Source: Hyphochytrium catenoides
Taxonomy: Eukaryota; Sar; Hyphochytriomycetes; Hyphochytriales; Hyphochytriaceae
NCBI GenBank assembly: GCA_900088475.1
Contig: FLMG01000108.1
Location: 1 to 10,226, forward strand
DNA: 10,226 nucleotides
Direction: 5' to 3'
Positions 7,125-10,226 of the stretch are shown in pieces (position 1 is the stretch's first letter; each line of letters begins with the position of its first letter). A program made the translations under genes and the position numbers. The notes under the pieces are model-generated. The model made no database searches, was not told the DNA's origin, and saw nothing but the letters and a program-made list of their open reading frames with translations.

Positions 7125-7161
7125 TGAACCCAGGTTCAGAACAAAAACTTTTTTGTTGGTT
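7125..7161. repeat. Two adjacent small dyads
   Basis: TGAACC-CA-GGTTCA at 7125-7138 is a perfect dyad. It is followed by AACAAAAA and TTTTTGTT arms around a single C (about 7140-7158). They sit between the LTR element and the start of recognisable copia integrase. Their role is unknown. Confidence 0.4.
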
Positions 7162-7200
7162 CTAAAATCATAATAGCTGAGACGCCTCAACCTAACCTTC

Positions 7201-8182
7201 GGTATTAGGTCCAGTGGACAAACTACTCAATCACTGGAGCTTGTACACAGCGACGTTGGGGTTGTCAATGTGCCCAGCTTGGAAGGTTATCGCTACTAGG
7301 TTGTGTTTGTCGATGACTACTCTCGCAGAGTCTTCTTTTACTGTTTGAAGACGAAGGTGAAGTTATGGCAGCGCTGCGAACGTTCGTCCAGATGGCTGAA
7401 ACACAGACTGGTCTACGCCTAAAGCGACTTCAAACTGGTTTGCGACTGAAGAAACTTCGGAGTGACAGAGGCGGTGAGTACTGCTCCGCGGAGATGATGA
7501 AGACTTTCTGTGAGGAGAGGGGAGTCATTCATGAGCTTTCAGCCCCATATTCTCCGTCACAAAATGGTGTAGCAGAGCGCAGACAGCGAACTCTGGTGGA
7601 ATCAGCCCGACGCATGCTCCTCGCTGAGGACTTCCGCACAACTTGTGGGCGGAAGAAGCACTAAAAACGGCAGTCCACATCAGCAACAAGACCCCTACAT
7701 CTGCTTTAGATGGACTGACACCGCATGAGAAGTGTTATGGTAGCCCGCCAGATATTGGATATCTTCGCGTTTTCGGCTGTGTCTCGTTTGGTCTTGTCCC
7801 AAAGCGGGATCGCCGCAAGCTGGATCCGAAGGCGAAGAAATACCCTCTCGTGGGTTATGGTTCTCACTCAAAAGTATATCGACTAGACGATTTTGGGACT
7901 CAGACCGTCATCGAGCGTCGAGATGTTGTCTTTGATGATGAAGCAACCGCAGCAAGTTTGACGGATCACGCTGGGTCTACTGAGAGCGACTCAGTGCTGT
8001 ATGATATTTTTGAGAAGCTTGGGGAGAACTCTGACAACCCCGACCCAAATGATATCCCAGGGAATACCGTGGGGAATCAGTCCCAGGAAGAAGATCCCAA
8101 AATTCATTCTTCCTTAGGAACGCACCGAGCAAGTGATCAAGTCCAAGACTCCGAACGCAGTGATTATTCAAACAGTGAACAG
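7201..8182 (+). pseudogene. Copia integrase core plus acidic linker
   Basis: The integrase frame opens with RSSGQTTQSLELVHSDV. The first catalytic Asp is at 7252-7254, the second is in LRSDRGGEY (codon 7464-7466) and the Glu is in SQNGVAERR (codon 7575-7577), giving the D,D-about-36-E spacing of copia integrases. FVDDYSR, which is typical of the family, follows the TAG at 7297. After the frameshift near 7640 the frame resumes with WAEEALKTAVHISNKTP, then GCVSFGLVPKRDRRKLDPKA and YRLDD, the C-terminal copia signature. From about 7935 the sequence is Ser/Asp/Glu-rich linker. A diverged 27-bp tandem repeat sits at 7404-7457. Confidence 0.93.
7404..7457 (+). repeat. Diverged 27-bp in-frame tandem duplication
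   Basis: Units 7404-7430 and 7431-7457 encode QTGLRLKRL and QTGLRLKKL, just before the second catalytic Asp. They differ at 7 of 27 bases, yet only one residue differs (Arg/Lys). Copia integrases have a single copy of this segment. Confidence 0.8.
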
Positions 8183-8356
8183 TAGTCTGAAGACTCGGAT
8201 GACCAATCCTCGGAAGCATCGGAGGAGGCATCAGACCCTGCAACCGCAGCAGACGCAGATACAAGCTTGGAAGTCGACGAGTATGAGGACTCTGGTGAAA
8301 CACCTGATCTCAGCTCTGTATCCCACTCGTCCTTGGCACAGAGGTACTCCCAGTAG

Positions 8357-8573
8357 GACTCGCTCTGGATGCGACCGGGAAGTCTCAATCTGTTGGACGC
8401 TCAGGAACCATCGACTTCAGAGGACGCGTTGGCCTCTCCTCAGGCAGTGGAGTGGCAAGAGGCAATCTCCAGCGAGCTACACTCCATGGAGCAGCACGGG
8501 GTGCGGGAACTGGTTCCCCGCCGTCCTGGAGCTAACATCGTAGGATGCCGCTGGGTCTTTAAGGTCAAGATCC
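8357..8573 (+). pseudogene. Copia reverse transcriptase, N-terminal part
   Basis: The frame after the TAG at 8354 contains EWQEAISSELHSMEQHGV, RELVPRRPGANIVGCRW and VFKVK, the N-terminal RVT_2 pattern of copia polymerases (W..A...EL.....W.L...P.....CRWVFKVK). It is cut after the codon for the last Lys by the miniature LTR element. The sequence across the insertion rejoins at 9139 in the same frame, because element plus duplication total 570 bp. Confidence 0.9.
8569..8573 (+). repeat. Target site duplication, left copy (GATCC)
   Basis: GATCC here and at 9139-9143 flank the miniature LTR element exactly, as expected for integrase-mediated insertion with 5-bp staggered cuts. Confidence 0.9.
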
Positions 8574-8629
8574 TGTTAGGACTGTGAGTTGTATCCGGTA
8601 TATAGTCCCTGGTCACTCCAGTCTAGTAT

Positions 8630-8709
8630 GGATATTTGGTGCAATGTCTTTGTGGTAGCACGCTTGGTTGATCATTCATGAGATCCAGGTTCAAGTCCTG
8701 GAATATCCT
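8630..8709 (+). tRNA. tRNA-like module inside 5' LTR
   Basis: The acceptor strands GGATATT (8630-8636) and AATATCC (8702-8708) pair at 7 of 7, with discriminator T at 8709. The D stem GTGC/GCAC (8639-8642, 8658-8661) is perfect, but its loop is enlarged to 15 nt. The T arm CCAGG-TTCAAGT-CCTGG (8685-8701) is perfect. The B-box GGTTCAAGTCC (8688-8698) is exact, and the A-box TGGTGCAATGT (8637-8647) misses one consensus base. The anticodon stem pairs poorly, so no isotype is assigned and decoding is unlikely. The fold of the acceptor and T arms, which matter for priming, is preserved. Confidence 0.72.
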
Positions 8710-8713
8710 TTAC

Positions 8714-8717
8714 TTTT
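8714..8717 (+). terminator. Candidate Pol III terminator
   Basis: A TTTT run lies 5 bp after the tRNA-like module in the 5' LTR. In the 3' LTR the matching position reads CTTT, so the run is lost there. Confidence 0.45.
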
Positions 8718-8747
8718 CCACTGTAGTCTCATAGCGATTTCCTTTCA

Positions 8748-8761
8748 TGGAGGATATTCCA
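8748..8761 (+). promoter_or_regulatory. TRIM primer-binding site, complementary to its own tRNA-like module
   Basis: TGGAGGATATTCCA starts at the first base after the 5' LTR. Its complement, TGGAATATCCTCCA, equals the end of the LTR's tRNA-like module (TGGAATATCCT, 8699-8709) plus an untemplated CCA. All 14 bases match. After one extra C the match resumes for two more bases of the T stem. Confidence 0.85.
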
Positions 8762-8956
8762 CGGCTACGGCTTGGCCCAGTTAGTTGGCCTAAGGACTCA
8801 CTGTCCTGCCGTACCAATTAGCGATTAGAGTCCCTTATCTACCTAATGACTGTTGGTTAATCCGCCTATGTCCGGAATCCGAATGGGCCACAGTCCTGAT
8901 GGGGAACTTAAGGAGCTCAGTTACTCATTTCGGAGTCTGAGTTGCTCCTTGACTTC

Positions 8957-8964
8957 AGTGGGAG
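8957..8964 (+). promoter_or_regulatory. TRIM polypurine-like tract
   Basis: AGTGGGAG abuts the 3' LTR start at 8965. It is short, with one pyrimidine, but correctly placed to prime plus-strand synthesis. Confidence 0.6.
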
Positions 8965-9138
8965 TGTTAGGACTGTGAGTTGTATCCGGTATATAGTCCC
9001 TGGTCACTCCAGTCTAGTATGGATATTTGGTGCAATGTCTTTGTGGTAGCACGCTTGGTTGATCATTCATGAGATCCAGGTTCAAGTCCTGGAATATCCT
9101 TTACCTTTCCACTGTACTCTAATAGCGATTTCCTTTCA
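8965..9138 (+). repeat. 3' LTR of the TRIM
   Basis: It is 174 bp and identical to 8574-8747 except for three bases in its final part. It is followed directly by the right GATCC duplication at 9139-9143. Confidence 0.93.
9021..9100 (+). tRNA. tRNA-like module inside 3' LTR
   Basis: This is identical over all 80 bases to 8630-8709, including both boxes and all stems. The downstream TTTT run is interrupted, so a transcript from this copy would lack the nearby stop signal. Confidence 0.7.
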
Positions 9139-10027
9139 GATCCACCCTGATGGGACCGTAGAGAGGTACAAGGCAAGATTAGAGCACAAGGTTTCCGGCA
9201 GAAGGAGGGAATCGATTATCAAAAAGTTTTTGCTCCGACTATTGGACATGAGTCCATTCGGTGCATCTTGTCATCATTGGCGGCATCTTTCGACATGGAG
9301 ATTCATCATATGGATATCAAGACTGCTTTCTTGCACGGGGAGCTGGAAGAAACGGTGTATATGAACCGCCTCCGGGATTCGCCCGTGCTGGTTCTCAAGA
9401 TCATGTCTGCAAGCTGAAGAGGAGCATCTACGGACTGGAGAAGAGTCCACGACAGTGGAACAGGTGATTGATGAGTACCTGAAGAAGCATGGATTCCATC
9501 CCAGCATATGTGAGTCTTGCGTGTACATCCGAAACCGCACTGAGACAGACTCCAAGCTGCCAGAGCTCATCACTCTATCTGTAGACGACTTGCTTTTGAT
9601 CGGAGAGTCAGCGGATTTAGTGAAAGGCATGAAGAAGATGCTCTCGGATAGGTTCGAGGTCACGGACCTTGGAGAGCTCAACTATTTCCTCGAGATCAAG
9701 GTACGTCGGGACAGGACAGCAAGGACCATCACACTGTCGCAGCCTAAGTACATCAACAGCGTCCTAGAGAGGTTCAACATGGCTGACTGTCATCCAAGTC
9801 CGCTGCCAGTAGCCCCAAAGTCATACCTAACAAGGGGACGAGACATTCCAGTTACGCCGCAGACTCAAGAGCTCCTGAGCCAGATACCATATCGGGAAGC
9901 TGTAGGGTGCCTTATGTACCTTATGATCACCACCAGGCCCGACATTGGTTTGGCAGTACAATCCGTGAGCCAGCACAAATCAACGCCAAGAGTGATGAAC
10001 TTTACAGAGCTAGGTGGCAATGCCTGA
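9139..10027 (+). pseudogene. Copia reverse transcriptase, C-terminal part
   Basis: After the TRIM the RT resumes with IHPDGTVERYKARL. A shift near 9178 leads to GFRQKEGIDYQKVFAPT, then HHMDIKTAFLHGELEE (first catalytic Asp codon 9313-9315). A shift near 9364 leads to PPPGFARAG and VCKLKRSIYGLEKSPRQW, and a shift near 9455 to VIDEYLKKHGF. The catalytic motif reads SVDDLLLIG (9578-9604), where YVDD is expected. Later blocks DLGELNYFLEI, QPKYINSVLERF and PYREAVGCLMYL followed by MITTRPDI are standard copia landmarks between RT and RNase H. The frame stops at 10027. Confidence 0.92.
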
Positions 10028-10226
10028 AGCTTCTGTATGAGCACACTCTAGATGAAACGATAACAAAGGGACTTGGTATTGATGTGTGATGGAGATTTCT
10101 CGGAATCATCACTCAGTCCTGAGAGCCTGGTCTGGACTCGAGATCTTTTGCTCGGCCCAGCTTCCCTCATCATCTCCCTCTCCTGTGCTGCTCCTGTGTT
10201 CTTCTGGAAATTCTTCTCACATCCCT
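9990..10226 (+). repeat. Copia 3' segment shared with 3054-3410 (minus)
   Basis: This aligns with the minus strand of about 3410-3174, up to the window edge. In the other copy an LTR of family 2 follows about 120 bp later, so a 3' LTR of the same family is expected shortly beyond 10226. A short frame here (10020-10089) reads W..LKLLYEHTLDETITKGLGID, which may be the start of the RNase H linker. Confidence 0.6.

Larger units (their letters stand above)
5394..7127 (+). pseudogene. Open frame interrupted by LTR element; identity unknown
   Basis: A stop-free frame runs from 5394 (after TAG at 5391) to the LTR element at 5615. It resumes beyond the element at 7037 and ends at TGA 7125-7127. Counting one copy of the presumed target duplication (GTTAA at 5610-5614, GTAAA at 7032-7036), the two halves are in the same frame and give about 103 codons. 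There is no ATG near the start, so this could be an internal exon, an older repeat or chance. I recognise no domain. Visible features are a Cys-containing hydrophobic middle and an ending with VEPGH. The phase-preserving junction is what sets it apart from random frames. Confidence 0.35.
8574..8747 (+). repeat. 5' LTR of the TRIM
   Basis: It is 174 bp with TG...CA termini. It carries the tRNA-like module at 8630-8709 and a TTTT run at 8714-8717 that could end Pol III transcription. It differs from the 3' LTR at one base in that run and two near 8725-8730. Confidence 0.93.
8748..8964 (+). other. TRIM internal region
   Basis: It is 217 bp without a significant ORF. Beyond the primer site, a perfect 5-bp hairpin AGGAC-TCACT-GTCCT lies near 8793-8807 and might act in packaging or dimerisation. 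The region ends in the purine-rich tract. Confidence 0.7.
8574..9138 (+). mobile_element. Miniature LTR retrotransposon (TRIM) with tRNA-like module in LTR
   Basis: Two 174-bp LTRs with TGTTAG...TTTCA ends enclose 217 bp of non-coding sequence. The element has a perfect GATCC duplication, a primer site abutting the 5' LTR (8748-8761) and a purine-rich tract abutting the 3' LTR (8957-8964). At 565 bp with no ORF it fits the TRIM class, which relies on enzymes from other elements. The LTRs differ at three positions, all in their last 35 bp, so the insertion is fairly recent. Each LTR contains a tRNA-like module whose CCA-tailed 3' end would pair with the primer site. It inserted into the RT of the copia relic in the + orientation. 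Confidence 0.93.
7190..10080 (+). pseudogene. Ty1/copia pol relic (integrase, RT), broken and nested
   Basis: The order integrase, acidic Ser/Glu/Asp-rich linker, reverse transcriptase is the Ty1/copia order. Gag, protease and the zinc-binding integrase N terminus are missing upstream of about 7190; RNase H is missing downstream apart from a possible start. Disabling changes are TAG at 7297-7299, a frameshift near 7355-7364, a frameshift near 7640, TAG at 8183-8185, TAG at 8354-8356, a 565-bp insertion at 8574, and frameshifts near 9178, 9364 and 9455. The RT motif is SVDD rather than YVDD. Past about 9990 it continues into a 3' segment shared with 3054-3410. Confidence 0.93.

Noticed and set aside
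7977-8388. Minus-strand frames opposite the acidic linker
   Set aside because: They are antisense shadows of the Ser/Asp/Glu-rich pol linker.
8574-9138. The TRIM read as a tandem duplication of a real tRNA gene or as a SINE pair
   Set aside because: Exact TG...CA ends, GATCC duplication, primer site and purine tract at the right places show an LTR element; the anticodon arm does not support a working tRNA.
8574-9138. The insertion read as a spliceosomal intron of pol
   Set aside because: It has no GT...AG borders, and a target duplication with LTR structure is present.

Overview
The window is eukaryotic intergenic DNA made almost entirely of nested, decayed Ty1/copia-type LTR retrotransposons. 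No bacterial or organellar gene organisation is visible, and no intact protein-coding gene can be supported. The density and decay of the elements suggest heterochromatin or a repeat island in a microbial eukaryote such as a filamentous fungus or oomycete. I cannot fix the lineage from the sequence.

Layout. 1-1304: no supported gene; one long imperfect inverted repeat with a CCAAT dyad. 1305-2110: two LTR relics in tandem on the + strand (ending at 1650, then 1659-1957), followed by a gag-like fragment in inverted orientation. 2110-2700: frameshifted relic with a helix-turn-helix of the psq/pogo type (weak). 2757-3053 (minus): LTR of the second family, preceded on the minus strand by a copia 3' segment (about 3400-3054) that recurs at 9990-10226 on the + strand. 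3660-3739 (minus): tRNA-derived module with good A and B boxes, possibly a SINE head. 3884-4158 (+): internally deleted copia RT/RNase H relic. A pyrimidine-rich stretch follows, then a polypurine tract and a 3' LTR (4863-5109). 5394-7127: an open frame split by a complete non-autonomous LTR element (5615-7031, minus orientation) that has two LTRs, a half-tRNA-iMet-type primer site and a polypurine tract. 7190-10080 (+): copia pol relic (integrase, acidic linker, reverse transcriptase) broken by stops and frameshifts, with a 565-bp miniature LTR retrotransposon (8574-9138) nested inside the RT.

The miniature element is the most interesting object. It has two 174-bp LTRs, TG...CA ends, a perfect GATCC target duplication, a primer-binding site, a purine-rich tract and no coding capacity, so it fits the TRIM class. 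Each LTR carries a tRNA-like module with A and B boxes and a perfectly paired acceptor stem and T stem. The primer-binding site (TGGAGGATATTCCA) is complementary to the 3' end that this same module would have after CCA addition. The element therefore appears to encode, in its own LTR, a copy of the tRNA that primes it.

Relative ages from LTR divergence read by eye: the 5615-7031 element is older (about 19 differences between its LTRs) and the miniature element younger (3 differences in 174 bp). The copia pol was already an insertion target before the miniature element arrived.
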